DNA of 56,405 bases, from contig NZ_AGBF01000031.1 in assembly GCF_000225525.1 (NCBI RefSeq), positions 1 through 56,405 on the forward strand, read 5' to 3'. The notes under the pieces were generated by a model that saw only the letters and a program-made list of their open reading frames with translations, was not told where the DNA came from and made no database searches. This stretch comes from Streptomyces zinciresistens K42. GTDB lineage: Bacteria; Actinomycetota; Actinomycetes; Streptomycetales; Streptomycetaceae. A program made the translations under genes and the position numbers. Of the stretch, positions 43,083-51,205 are shown in pieces. Within the stretch, counting starts at the first letter, position 1; every line of letters begins with the position of its first letter.

Positions 43083-44765
43083 TCACTTGTACATGGTCTG
43101 GTTCATGGTTCCGGGGGCGTACGCGTCCGGGTCGACCCAGACGTTGATCAGCGACGGCTTGCCGGACTCGCGGGCGCGCCGCAGCGCGGGGCCGATGTCG
43201 GCGGGGTCGCGGACCTCCTCGCCGTGACCGCCGAGCATCTGCGCGAACTTGTCGTAGTGGACGTCGCCGAGGGTGTTGCCGACCCGCTCGCGCTCCAGGC
43301 CGTACTTCTGGGCCTGGCCGTAGCGGATCTGGTTCATCGAGGAGTTGTTGCCGACGATGCCGACGAAGGGGAGGTCGTAGCGGACGAGCGTCTCGAAGTC
43401 CCAGCCGGTCAGGGAGAACGCGCCGTCGCCGAAGAGCGCGACGACCTCCTTGTCGGGCCGTGCCTGCTTGGCCGCGAGCACGAAGGGGACACCCACGCCG
43501 AGCGTGCCGAGCGGGCCCGGGTCCATCCAGTGGCCCGGTGACTTGGGCTGCACGACCTGGCCGGAGAAGGTGACGATGTCGCCGCCGTCGCCGATGTAGA
43601 TCGAGTCCTCGGTGAGGAAGTCGTTGATCTCGCTGACCAGCCGGTAGGGATGGATCGGCGAGGCGTCCGACCTCAGGCTCGGCAGCCGCTTCTCCAGCGC
43701 GGTCTGCTCGGCCGCGCGCAGCTCGTCGAGCCACTCCTTGCGCCGGGACGCGCCGCCGTCGATGCGGCCCGAGGCCGCCTCGGTCACCGACTTCAGCACC
43801 AGTCCGGCGTCCCCGACGACACCGAGGTCGATGTCGCGGTTCTTGCCGACGGTGCGGTAGTCGAGGTCGATCTGCACGACCGTGGCGTCCGGCGACAGCC
43901 GCTTGCCGTAGCCCATGCGGAAGTCGAAGGGCGTACCGACGATGACGATGACGTCGGCGTGGGAGAAGGCGTAGCGGCGCGACAGCTGGAAGTGGTGCGG
44001 GTCGCCCGGCGGCAGGGTTCCGCGGCCGGCCCCGTTCATGTACGCGGGGATGTTCAGGGCGCGCACCAGCTCGATGGCCGCCTCGGTGCCGCGGGTCGTC
44101 CACACCTGGCTGCCGAGCAGGATGGCCGGCTTCTCGGCGTGGACCAGCAGGTCGGCGAGCTTCTCGATCGCCTCGGGGTCGCCGGCCGAGCGGGTGGAGG
44201 CGCGGTAGGCCCCCTCCCTCGGCACCCGTGCCCTGTCCACCGGCACCTTGGCGTCGAGGACGTCGCGCGGGATCTCCAGGAAGGAGGGCCCGGGAGCGCC
44301 GTGGTAGCACTCGCGGAAGGCCATGGAGACCATGTCCGCCGCGCGCGCCGTGTCCGGCACGGCCGCCGCGAACTTGGTGATGGGCGTCATCATGTCGACG
44401 TGCGGCAGGTCCTGGAGGGACCCCATCTTGTGCTGGGTGAGGGCGCCCTGGCCGCCGATGAGCAGCATCGGCGACTCGGCGCGGAAGGCGTTGGCGACGC
44501 CGGTGACGGCGTCGGTGGTGCCGGGGCCTGCGGTGACGACGGCGCAGCCGGGCTTGCCGGTGATGCGGGCGTAGCCGTCGGCGGCGTGGGCGGCGACCTG
44601 CTCGTGACGGACGTCGACGACCTCGATGCCCTCGTCGACGCAGCCGTCGTAGATGTCGATGATGTGGCCGCCGCACAGGGTGTAGATGCGGTCGACCCCC
44701 TCGGCCTTCAGCGCCTTGGCAACGAGATGACCACCGGAAATGACGTCCTGGGTGTCGTCGGGCAT
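43083..44765 (-). CDS. TPP-dependent decarboxylase/lyase, probable oxalyl-CoA decarboxylase
   Basis: 560 residues from ATG 44765; the frame extends to 44858 without similarity. The TPP-enzyme domains are clear: catalytic Glu55 in [27 protein letters not shown], and the cofactor motif [15 protein letters not shown] ... [13 protein letters not shown]. It is first in the operon with frc, so decarboxylation of oxalyl-CoA to formyl-CoA is the best role. However, segments such as [16 protein letters not shown] and NNSSMNQ look more like acetolactate-synthase or 2-hydroxyacyl-CoA lyase relatives than like Oxalobacter Oxc (NNGGIYKG type), so the symbol oxc is withheld. The promoter carries the predicted FCD-GntR site. 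Confidence 0.82.
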   Translation of the reverse strand: MPDDTQDVISGGHLVAKALKAEGVDRIYTLCGGHIIDIYDGCVDEGIEVVDVRHEQVAAHAADGYARITGKPGCAVVTAGPGTTDAVTGVANAFRAESPMLLIGGQGALTQHKMGSLQDLPHVDMMTPITKFAAAVPDTARAADMVSMAFRECYHGAPGPSFLEIPRDVLDAKVPVDRARVPREGAYRASTRSAGDPEAIEKLADLLVHAEKPAILLGSQVWTTRGTEAAIELVRALNIPAYMNGAGRGTLPPGDPHHFQLSRRYAFSHADVIVIVGTPFDFRMGYGKRLSPDATVVQIDLDYRTVGKNRDIDLGVVGDAGLVLKSVTEAASGRIDGGASRRKEWLDELRAAEQTALEKRLPSLRSDASPIHPYRLVSEINDFLTEDSIYIGDGGDIVTFSGQVVQPKSPGHWMDPGPLGTLGVGVPFVLAAKQARPDKEVVALFGDGAFSLTGWDFETLVRYDLPFVGIVGNNSSMNQIRYGQAQKYGLERERVGNTLGDVHYDKFAQMLGGHGEEVRDPADIGPALRRARESGKPSLINVWVDPDAYAPGTMNQTMYK

Positions 44766-44817
44766 GGCGAAGTCCTGTCCCTTCGTAGGGGGTGGAACGG
44801 CTCTCGCGGTACATTGC

Positions 44818-44839
44818 ATACAGTCGACGAATACTGTAT
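44818..44839. promoter_or_regulatory. Predicted FCD-GntR operator between oxc-like and sucC-like genes
   Basis: ATACAGT-CGACGAAT-ACTGTAT is a perfect 7-bp inverted repeat with an 8-nt centre, 53-74 nt upstream of the decarboxylase start and 71-92 nt upstream of the divergent sucC-like start. CATACAGTCGAC and ATACTGTA elements are shared with the panE-fdh/transporter region. Confidence 0.65.
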
Positions 44840-44909
44840 GAACCTTGTTATCCCGCATCCGGTGGGTGGTGTCCAGGGGGCGTGCGGCACTTTCGAGTCA
44901 GGAGCCGGA

Positions 44910-46043
44910 ATGGACCTTTTCGAGCACCAGGCAAGGGAACTCTTCGAGGAACACGGCATCGCGGTACCGCGGGCGGAGGTGACCGACTCGCCCAAGGAGG
45001 CCCGCGAGATCGCCCGCCGGCTCGGCGGCCGTGTCGTGGTCAAGGCGCAGGTCAAGACCGGGGGACGGGGCAAGGCGGGCGGGGTGAAGCTCGCCGCGGA
45101 CCCGGCCGCCGCCGAGATCACCGCCCGCCAGATCCTCGGCATGGACATCAAGGGCCACACCGTCGGCAAGGTCATGCTGGCCCAACCCGTCGACATCGAG
45201 AGCGAGTTCTACGTGTCCTACGTGCTCGACCGGGCGGCCGGCGGGTTCCTCGCCATCGCCTCGGCCGAGGGCGGCATGGACATCGAGGAGGTCGCCGCCA
45301 CCCGCCCCGAGGCCGTGGCCCGCGTCCCCGTCGACCCGGCCGAGGGCGTCACCTCCGCCAAGGCCGGCCAGATCGCCGAGGCCGCAGGACTGCCGCCGCA
45401 GACCGTCGACGTCCTCGTACGGCTGTGGGAGGTCTTGGTCCGCGAGGACGCCCTCCTCGTCGAGGTCAACCCCCTCGTGCGCACCGCCCGGGGACAGATC
45501 CTCGCCCTCGACGGCAAGGTCACCCTCGACGACAACGCCCGTTTCCGGCAGGCCCGCTGGGGCGTCGACGGCGTCGACCACGACGACCCGCTGGAGGCCG
45601 CGGCCGCCGCCAAGGGCCTCAACTACGTCAAGCTCGACGGCGAGGTCGGCATCATCGGCAACGGCGCCGGCCTCGTGATGTCGACCCTCGACGTCGTCGC
45701 CGGCTGCGGCGCCCGCCCCGCGAACTTCCTCGACATCGGCGGCGGCGCCTCCGCCCGGATCATGGCCGACGGCCTCTCCGTCATCCTCTCCGACCCCGCC
45801 GTGAAGTCCGTCCTCGTCAACGTCTTCGGCGGCATCACCGCCTGCGACGCGGTCGCCGACGGCATCGTGCAGGCCCTGGACAGCGTGCAGTTGACCAAGC
45901 CGCTCGTCGTACGCCTCGACGGCAACAACGCCGCCCGCGGCCGCACCATCCTCGACGAGCGCGCCCACCCCCTGGTCCAGCAGGCCACCACCATGGACGG
46001 CGCCGCCCAGCGGGCCGCCCGACTCGCCGCAGCAACCGCCTGA
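44910..46043 (+). CDS. Succinyl-CoA ligase beta subunit paralogue (SucC-like)
   Basis: 377 residues from ATG 44910 (AGGAG 6 nt upstream). ATP-grasp with [16 protein letters not shown] at the start, [27 protein letters not shown] (Mg ligands), [12 protein letters not shown], and the C-terminal [17 protein letters not shown] and [15 protein letters not shown]. With SucD it interconverts succinate, CoA and NTP with succinyl-CoA and NDP. Being divergent from the oxalate operon and sharing its control region, it is probably not the TCA-cycle copy but a supplier of succinyl-CoA as CoA donor for oxalate. The length is slightly below the usual 385-395. Confidence 0.92.
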   Translation: MDLFEHQARELFEEHGIAVPRAEVTDSPKEAREIARRLGGRVVVKAQVKTGGRGKAGGVKLAADPAAAEITARQILGMDIKGHTVGKVMLAQPVDIESEFYVSYVLDRAAGGFLAIASAEGGMDIEEVAATRPEAVARVPVDPAEGVTSAKAGQIAEAAGLPPQTVDVLVRLWEVLVREDALLVEVNPLVRTARGQILALDGKVTLDDNARFRQARWGVDGVDHDDPLEAAAAAKGLNYVKLDGEVGIIGNGAGLVMSTLDVVAGCGARPANFLDIGGGASARIMADGLSVILSDPAVKSVLVNVFGGITACDAVADGIVQALDSVQLTKPLVVRLDGNNAARGRTILDERAHPLVQQATTMDGAAQRAARLAAATA

Positions 46044-46057
46044 GGAGACGAGACGAC

Positions 46058-46942
46058 ATGGCGATCTACCTCACCAAGGAGAGCAAGGTCCTCGTCCAGG
46101 GCATGACCGGCGGCGAGGGCATGAAGCACACCCGGCGCATGCTCGCCGCCGGCACGAACGTCGTCGGCGGGGTCAATCCGCGCAAGGCCGGGCAGAGCGT
46201 CGACTTCGACGACCGGGCCGTCCCCGTCTTCGGCTCCGTCGCCGACGGCATGCGCGCCACCGGCGCCGACGCCACCGTCGTCTTCGTGCCGCCCGCCTTC
46301 GCCAAGGCGGCCGTCACCGAGGCCGCCGACGCAGGCATCGCCCTCGCCGTCGTGATCACCGAGGGCATCCCCGTGCACGACTCCGTCGCCTTCACCGCCC
46401 ACGCCCGCACCCGCGGCACCCGCGTCGTCGGCCCCAACTGCCCCGGCCTGATCACCCCCGGCCAGTCCAACGCGGGCATCATCCCGCCCGACATCACCAA
46501 GCCCGGCCGCATCGGCCTGGTCTCCAAGTCCGGCACGCTCACCTACCAACTGATGTACGAGCTGCGGGACATCGGCTTCTCCACCTGTGTCGGCATCGGC
46601 GGCGACCCCGTCGTCGGCACCACCCACATCGACTGCCTCGCCGCCTTCCAGGACGACCCCGACACCGAACTCGTCGTCCTCATCGGGGAGATCGGCGGCG
46701 ACGCCGAGGAACGCGCCGCCGCCTACGTCCGCGACCACGTCACCAAGCCCGTCGTCGGCTACATCGCCGGGTTCACCGCCCCCGAGGGCAAGACGATGGG
46801 ACACGCCGGCGCCATCGTGTCCGGCTCCTCGGGCACCGCCGCCGCCAAGAAGGAGGCCCTGGAGGCGGTGGGCGTACGGGTCGGCGGCACCCCCACCGAG
46901 ACCGCGCGCCTGGTGCTCGACCACCTGGGCGCCGGGGTGTGA
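46058..46942 (+). CDS. Succinyl-CoA ligase alpha subunit paralogue (SucD-like)
   Basis: 294 residues, 14 nt after the beta subunit. CoA-binding Rossmann domain ([31 protein letters not shown]), [33 protein letters not shown] and the phosphohistidine His249 in [19 protein letters not shown]. It forms the heterodimer or heterotetramer with the preceding product. The complete motif set indicates an active enzyme. Two hairpins follow, separating it from the aldehyde dehydrogenase gene. Confidence 0.94.
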   Translation: MAIYLTKESKVLVQGMTGGEGMKHTRRMLAAGTNVVGGVNPRKAGQSVDFDDRAVPVFGSVADGMRATGADATVVFVPPAFAKAAVTEAADAGIALAVVITEGIPVHDSVAFTAHARTRGTRVVGPNCPGLITPGQSNAGIIPPDITKPGRIGLVSKSGTLTYQLMYELRDIGFSTCVGIGGDPVVGTTHIDCLAAFQDDPDTELVVLIGEIGGDAEERAAAYVRDHVTKPVVGYIAGFTAPEGKTMGHAGAIVSGSSGTAAAKKEALEAVGVRVGGTPTETARLVLDHLGAGV

Positions 46943-46972
46943 CACCGCCCCCGGCCGCCCCGGGACACCTCC

Positions 46973-47049
46973 GGACGCCGCACCCCGCCGGCGTCCGCCG
47001 TGGACCGTGAACTGCCGCCCGCCACCGGGCCCTTCCCCCGAAGGGCCCG
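46973..47049 (+). terminator. Tandem hairpin terminator after the sucD-like gene
   Basis: First hairpin: GGACGCCG / CGGCGTCC (46973-46980 with 46989-46996). Second and stronger: CGGGCCCTTC / GAAGGGCCCG (47026-47035 with 47040-47049), ten perfect pairs around CCCC. Both lie between the sucD-like stop and the aldehyde dehydrogenase start. Confidence 0.7.
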
Positions 47050-47096
47050 CGCGAGCCCCTGATCCTCTCGACCGTGCACCGAGAGCGGAGACCGAG

Positions 47097-48638
47097 ATGG
47101 CAACCACCCTCACCCTCAAGTCCGGCACCGCCTGGGCCGACGCCTGGCAGCGCTGCCTGACCGCCGCCCCGGAGGCGTTCCGGGACGACCGCGTCCTCAA
47201 CCTGTGGCACGCCGGCTGGCGGGCCGACGGCCGCGCCCTGCCCGCCACCAGCCCCGTCGACGGCGGCCCCGTCGCCGGCCCGCCGCGCCTGGACGCGGCC
47301 ACCGCCCACCGGGCCGTCCGCGCCTCGCTCGACCAGCACCGCGCGTGGCGTCACCTCCCGCTCGCCGAGCGCCGGGCCCGCGTCGCCGCCACCCTGGACG
47401 CGCTGGCCCAGCACCGCGAGCTGCTCGCCCTCCTGCTCGTCTGGGAGATCGGCAAGCCCTGGCGGCTCGCCCTCGCGGACGTCGACCGGGCCGTCGACGG
47501 CGTGCGCTGGTACGTCGACGGCATCGAGCCGATGGTCCGGGACCGGGCCCCGCTGGAGGGCCCGGTCTCCAACGTCGCGAGCTGGAACTACCCGATGAGC
47601 GTGCTCGTCCACGCCATGCTGGTCCAGGCACTCGCGGGCAACGCCGTCATCGCCAAGACCCCCACCGACGGCGGCGTGGCCTGCCTGACCCTGGCCTGCG
47701 CGCTGGCCGCCCGCGAGGGAATCCCCCTCACCCTGGTCAGCGGCAGCGGAGGCGAACTCTCCGAGGCGCTGGTGCGGGCCCCCGAGATCGGCTGCGTCTC
47801 CTTCGTCGGGGGCCGCGACACCGGCGCCGCCGTCGCCACGGCCGTCGCCGACCTCGGCAAGCGGCACGTCCTCGAACAGGAGGGACTCAACACCTGGGGC
47901 ATCTGGAACTACACGGACTGGGACGCGCTGACAGCCGTGGTCCCCAAGCTCTTCGACTACGGCAAGCAGCGCTGCACCGCCTACCCGCGCTTCGTCGTCC
48001 AGCGCGAGCTGTTCGACGCGTTCCTGACCGCCTACCTGCCCGCCGTGCGCTCCCTGCGGATCGGCCACCCCCTGGCGGTCGAGAAGCGGGACGACCCCCA
48101 CCCGGCGCTGGACTTCGGGCCGGTGATCAACGCCGCCAAGGCCAAGGAGCTCCACGACCAGGTCGCCGAGGCCGTCGACCGCGGCGCCGTGCCGCTGTAC
48201 CGCGGGCAGTGGTCCGACGCCCGCTTCCTGCCCGGCCAGGACACCGCGGCGTACGTCCAGCCCGTGACCCTGCTGAACCCGCCGCCCTCCTCACCGCTGC
48301 ACCACGCGGAGCCCTTCGGCCCGGTCGACACCATCGTCCTGGTCGACACCGAGGCGGAACTGCTCGCGGCGATGAACGCCTCCAACGGCGCGCTCGTCGC
48401 CACCCTGTCCACCGACGACCCGGCGACCTTCGCACGCCTCGCCCCGCAGATCCGCGCGTTCAAGGTCGGCCGGGGCACACCGCGCTCGCGCGGCGACCGC
48501 GACGAGCTGTTCGGCGGCTTCGGGGCGTCCTGGCGGGGTGCGTTCGTCGGCGGCGAGCTGCTGGTGCGCGCGGTGACCCGCGGACCGCAGGGGGAGCGGC
48601 TGCCCGGGAACTTCCCGGACTACCAGCTGCTCCCCTGA
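47097..48638 (+). CDS. Aldehyde dehydrogenase family protein
   Basis: 513 residues from ATG 47097 (AGCGGAG upstream). The ALDH fold has Asn164 (ASWNYPMSVL), the VIAKTPTDGG cofactor stretch, the general-base Glu in LEQEGLNTWG, and the nucleophile Cys293 in KQRCTAYPRFVV. The usual PW-N and GQ-C contexts are changed (ASWN, KQRC), and helices near the N-terminus are longer, so it is a divergent subgroup with unknown aldehyde. Neighbouring formyl-CoA and oxalyl-CoA enzymes make a C1/C2 aldehyde or acyl-CoA reduction possible, but a terminator separates it from sucCD, so the link is weak. Confidence 0.88.
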   Translation: MATTLTLKSGTAWADAWQRCLTAAPEAFRDDRVLNLWHAGWRADGRALPATSPVDGGPVAGPPRLDAATAHRAVRASLDQHRAWRHLPLAERRARVAATLDALAQHRELLALLLVWEIGKPWRLALADVDRAVDGVRWYVDGIEPMVRDRAPLEGPVSNVASWNYPMSVLVHAMLVQALAGNAVIAKTPTDGGVACLTLACALAAREGIPLTLVSGSGGELSEALVRAPEIGCVSFVGGRDTGAAVATAVADLGKRHVLEQEGLNTWGIWNYTDWDALTAVVPKLFDYGKQRCTAYPRFVVQRELFDAFLTAYLPAVRSLRIGHPLAVEKRDDPHPALDFGPVINAAKAKELHDQVAEAVDRGAVPLYRGQWSDARFLPGQDTAAYVQPVTLLNPPPSSPLHHAEPFGPVDTIVLVDTEAELLAAMNASNGALVATLSTDDPATFARLAPQIRAFKVGRGTPRSRGDRDELFGGFGASWRGAFVGGELLVRAVTRGPQGERLPGNFPDYQLLP

Positions 48639-48648
48639 CCAGGGGGAG
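48630..48648. terminator. Candidate short hairpin terminator at the aldehyde dehydrogenase stop
   Basis: CTCCCCT (48630-48636) pairs with AGGGGGAG (48641-48648, one bulged G). It includes the stop codon and lies in the 35-nt gap between convergent genes. Confidence 0.4.
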
Positions 48649-48673
48649 GCAGGGCGTCGGCCGGCCGCGGCGG

Positions 48674-50005
48674 TCAGCCGATGCCCTGCCGGTCCGGGCG
48701 CAGCGCGAAGGCCCGGTCCGCGGCGTGGGGAGCGCTCTCCTCGACGGCCAGGCGCAGCAGCGCGCGGTGCCGCAGCAGGGGCTCGCCGCGCCCCGCGTGC
48801 GTGAGCAGCAGCAGGTCGTCGAGGCCGGCCAGCATCCGGCGCGTGACCTGCGGGCTCCCCGCCGCGCACCCGCGCACCTCGCTGAACCCGAGATCCACCA
48901 GCTCGGTCCAGCCCGGCACGGGCTGCACCAGCCGCACGGCGCCCGCCCGGTCCCGGTGCAGGGCGGCGTCCAGCGGATGCCGGGCGAGCGCCGCCAGGAA
49001 CTCCACGATGCGGTCCACCGCCTGCACGGCCGTCGTCGGATCGTTGATCGCGGGGGACAGGGCCCGCAGCGCGATGTCGCACAACTGCCGCAGCCCGAAG
49101 CCGAGATCCTGGTGGTACGTCCGCTCCACCCCGACCGAGGTGGCGCCGCGCAGCGCGCCCGCGGGCGGCGCCGCGCCGCCGTGGACCGCCAGCAGGGGAG
49201 TGCCGGGCACCACGAAGTCACCGATCCGCGGGATCAGCCGCAGCACGACGCCGTGCTTGCGGGCCACCCGCACCAGCCGGGCGATGTGCACGTCGCGCAG
49301 CACCCCGGCCCGCCCCTCGTGCGCCACCCATGCCGTCGCGGAGCCGAGCCCCGGCGGCCGCGCCCCCTCGGCCGGGGCGGGCATCGAGGCGATCACCCGG
49401 AACGACTCCGCCGCGATCCGCGCGATCACATGGCTGATCCGCATCAGCCGCAGGGTGGCGTTCACGTACAGCACGAAGAGCAGCAGACTCAGCGCCACCA
49501 TGCCGAGCGTGAGCACCGACTGCACCAGGGGCACCGTCGTCACGGTCCGCGGGTCGTCGGTGGTGTCGTACGCGGTCAGGACGAGCAGCGTCAGCACGAA
49601 GGTCGCCAGGAAGACCGCGAAGGTCGCCTTGGTGATCCGGCTGCGCACGAAGAGCCGCACCACGCGCGGGGTGAACTGGCCGCTCGCCATCTGCACCGCC
49701 ACCAGCGAGATGCTGAAGACCACGCCGATGAACGTCATCATCGCCGAGCCGACCGCGCTCACCACGGCCTTCGCGTCCTGCGCGAACCGCAGCAGCTCGT
49801 CGAGCGTCGCGTAGTCGCCGTCCTCCCGCAGCGCGTCCACGAGAGCGGTGTCCAGCGCCTGCGCCGCGAGCCACACCACGATGACCCCGGCCATCGCGGC
49901 GGTCGGCGCGAACCAGAACGTGTCCCGCAGATGCTCCCGAAGAGGCGACAGCGCACGCGGACGACGGCCCGCCGCACGGCTCTGCGTAACCCAGACGTCA
50001 CTCAT
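48674..50005 (-). CDS. DUF2254 membrane protein
   Basis: 443 residues. The N-terminal half has four membrane helices: FAPTAAMAGVIVVWLAAQAL, AVGSAMMTFIGVVFSISLVAVQMAS, TFAVFLATFVLTLLVLTAY and LGMVALSLLLFVLYVNATL. The motifs SISLVAVQMASGQFTPRVVR and, in the soluble C-terminal half, DLGFGLRQLCDIALRALSPAINDPTTAVQAVDRI are the DUF2254 signature. The function is unknown; distribution in many bacteria suggests an envelope role. It is divergent from the tRNA gene, and no partner gene is visible. Confidence 0.9.
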   Translation of the reverse strand: MSDVWVTQSRAAGRRPRALSPLREHLRDTFWFAPTAAMAGVIVVWLAAQALDTALVDALREDGDYATLDELLRFAQDAKAVVSAVGSAMMTFIGVVFSISLVAVQMASGQFTPRVVRLFVRSRITKATFAVFLATFVLTLLVLTAYDTTDDPRTVTTVPLVQSVLTLGMVALSLLLFVLYVNATLRLMRISHVIARIAAESFRVIASMPAPAEGARPPGLGSATAWVAHEGRAGVLRDVHIARLVRVARKHGVVLRLIPRIGDFVVPGTPLLAVHGGAAPPAGALRGATSVGVERTYHQDLGFGLRQLCDIALRALSPAINDPTTAVQAVDRIVEFLAALARHPLDAALHRDRAGAVRLVQPVPGWTELVDLGFSEVRGCAAGSPQVTRRMLAGLDDLLLLTHAGRGEPLLRHRALLRLAVEESAPHAADRAFALRPDRQGIG

Positions 50006-50070
50006 GGTGCGACCTTAGGCGCCGGGGAGCGCACGCCGCCGGACCCCCGCCCGAGGGGAGGAAACGCAGG

Positions 50071-50099
50071 TGAAAGGCGCCGCCAAAGCTTGGTATTGT
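50071..50099 (+). promoter_or_regulatory. Possible promoter of the tRNA-Leu gene
   Basis: TATTGT (50094-50099) with TGAAAG (50071-50076) 17 nt before it resembles a vegetative promoter. It lies about 50 nt upstream of the tRNA in a locally AT-richer stretch. Confidence 0.35.
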
Positions 50100-50147
50100 T
50101 GTCCCTGTCGCCACGGGGAACACCCCCGTCAAGGCGGCGGACACCTG

Positions 50148-50235
50148 GTCCGGGTGGCGGAATGGCAGACGCGCTAGCTTGAGGTGCTAGTGCCCTTTAT
50201 CGGGCGTGGGGGTTCAAGTCCCCCCTCGGACACCA
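50148..50235 (+). tRNA. tRNA-Leu (anticodon GAG)
   Basis: Acceptor GTCCGGG pairs with CTCGGAC (50225-50231, one G-T), discriminator A, encoded CCA to 50235. The anticodon stem CTAGC/GCTAG holds the loop TTGAGGT with anticodon GAG, reading CUC. A long variable arm (TGCCC TTTATC GGGCG) marks the class II tRNA, and the T arm is GGGGG TTCAAGT CCCCC. CUC is a heavily used leucine codon in such GC-rich genomes. The 3' half is a typical integration site and the DNA behind it contains gene remnants. Confidence 0.97.
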
Positions 50236-50354
50236 GACGGGACGTTCACGAGATCGTCCCGAAGCGTTCACGAATTACCGGTCGAGTCATGTGGCTCACC
50301 GGTATTTCGTCGTTTCTGGGGCCTCGGGCCTCTGGCGCGCGTACGGTCAGCCGC

Positions 50355-50500
50355 ATGCGCCGCGACCTCAAGCCGCAGAACGTCAGGGTGAGCGCCGGTG
50401 GGCCGGTGAAGACCCTCGACTTCGGTCTTGTGCAGGACCTTTCCGACACCGACCCGCGGCTCATCATGACGGGCGAAGCGCTCGGCAACGCGTCCTGCGC
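50355..50500 (+). pseudogene. Ser/Thr protein kinase remnant (catalytic loop only)
   Basis: About 48 codons read MRRDLKPQNVRVSAGGPVKTLDFGLVQDLSDTDP and end near MTGEALGN. This is the HRDLKPxN catalytic loop, with Arg for His, plus the DFG metal site and the start of the activation segment of Hanks-type kinases. Nothing before it (no P-loop, no Lys) and nothing after GEALG resembles a kinase, and the gene end at 50534 of the opposite strand follows. It is a leftover, not a functional gene. Confidence 0.75.
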
Positions 50501-50533
50501 AACCGCGTCCTGTCCTGCGGTGTGGCCGTGCGG

Positions 50534-51205
50534 TCAGGTCCAGTGTGTGAGGTCCCCGACGAAGTCCGCGTACGAGCGGTTGCCCCCGCGCGGGGAGGGG
50601 ATCAGCCGGTGCTCCAGCGCCTTGCGGGCGACTGCGGGGCCGTCGCTCTCCCGGAAGACCGGTTGGCCGAGCCCCCGCTTGAGCTCGTCCTTGGCGTCCT
50701 TGAGACGGCCGGTGTCCTTGTCGAGCAGCCGGTCGGGGACCTTCCAGCGCGGACGGACGTGGGGGAAGGCGTCGGGGAAGAGCAGCAGCCAGCCCTCGCT
50801 CTCCCAGGCGGCGAGCGCGAGCGCCGTCCGGAACCCCTGGCACTGGCGGCCGAACTCGTCGGTGAGCGCCTTGCGGATACGGGCGTAGTGAGCGTCGGTG
50901 TAACCGTCCAGGTCCTCGTGGACGACGAACCCGAGCAGATCGGAGCGCTGCTGGCGTGCCTTGGCCCGTGCCTTGCCGGTCAGTGCCTTCACCGCGGCGG
51001 CGAGGTCGGGGCCGGACTTCCTGCGCAGCCGTACCGGGTCGTTGATGCGGACCAGTTTGGCCGCGTCGCTCAGGTCGGGCCGGTGCGCGCGTATCAGCGC
51101 GGCCATGATCTCGCAGTCGTTCTGGTCCTCGCCCGCCAGCACGATGACGCCCCGTCCCTGCTCTCGGGACGCGCGTCCGCCGCCCTGCCGCCCCTTCGGA
51201 GTCAC
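50534..51205 (-). CDS. TOPRIM-like (RloB/DUF4276-type) protein, partner of the AAA ATPase
   Basis: 223 residues from GTG 51205, overlapping the ATPase stop by 4 nt (GTGA). The start of the fold is VIVLAGEDQNDCEIMAAL with Glu26 at the position of the TOPRIM acid. The second acidic motif is VVHEDLDGY (Asp98-x-Asp100), and AAWESEGWLLLFPDAF resembles the EAWLL segment of DUF4276/RloB proteins. Such proteins are presumed nucleases that work with ABC-type or AAA15 ATPases in abortive-infection systems such as AbiL. The similarity is at motif level only, so the family call is tentative. The translational coupling to the ATPase is certain. Confidence 0.65.
   Translation of the reverse strand: MTPKGRQGGGRASREQGRGVIVLAGEDQNDCEIMAALIRAHRPDLSDAAKLVRINDPVRLRRKSGPDLAAAVKALTGKARAKARQQRSDLLGFVVHEDLDGYTDAHYARIRKALTDEFGRQCQGFRTALALAAWESEGWLLLFPDAFPHVRPRWKVPDRLLDKDTGRLKDAKDELKRGLGQPVFRESDGPAVARKALEHRLIPSPRGGNRSYADFVGDLTHWT

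Noticed and set aside
50236..50290. Possible att site or repeat of the tRNA-Leu 3' end
   Set aside because: CGTTCACGA occurs twice here, but no second copy of the tRNA end (TTCAAGTCCCCC) was found in the window and no integrase is present.
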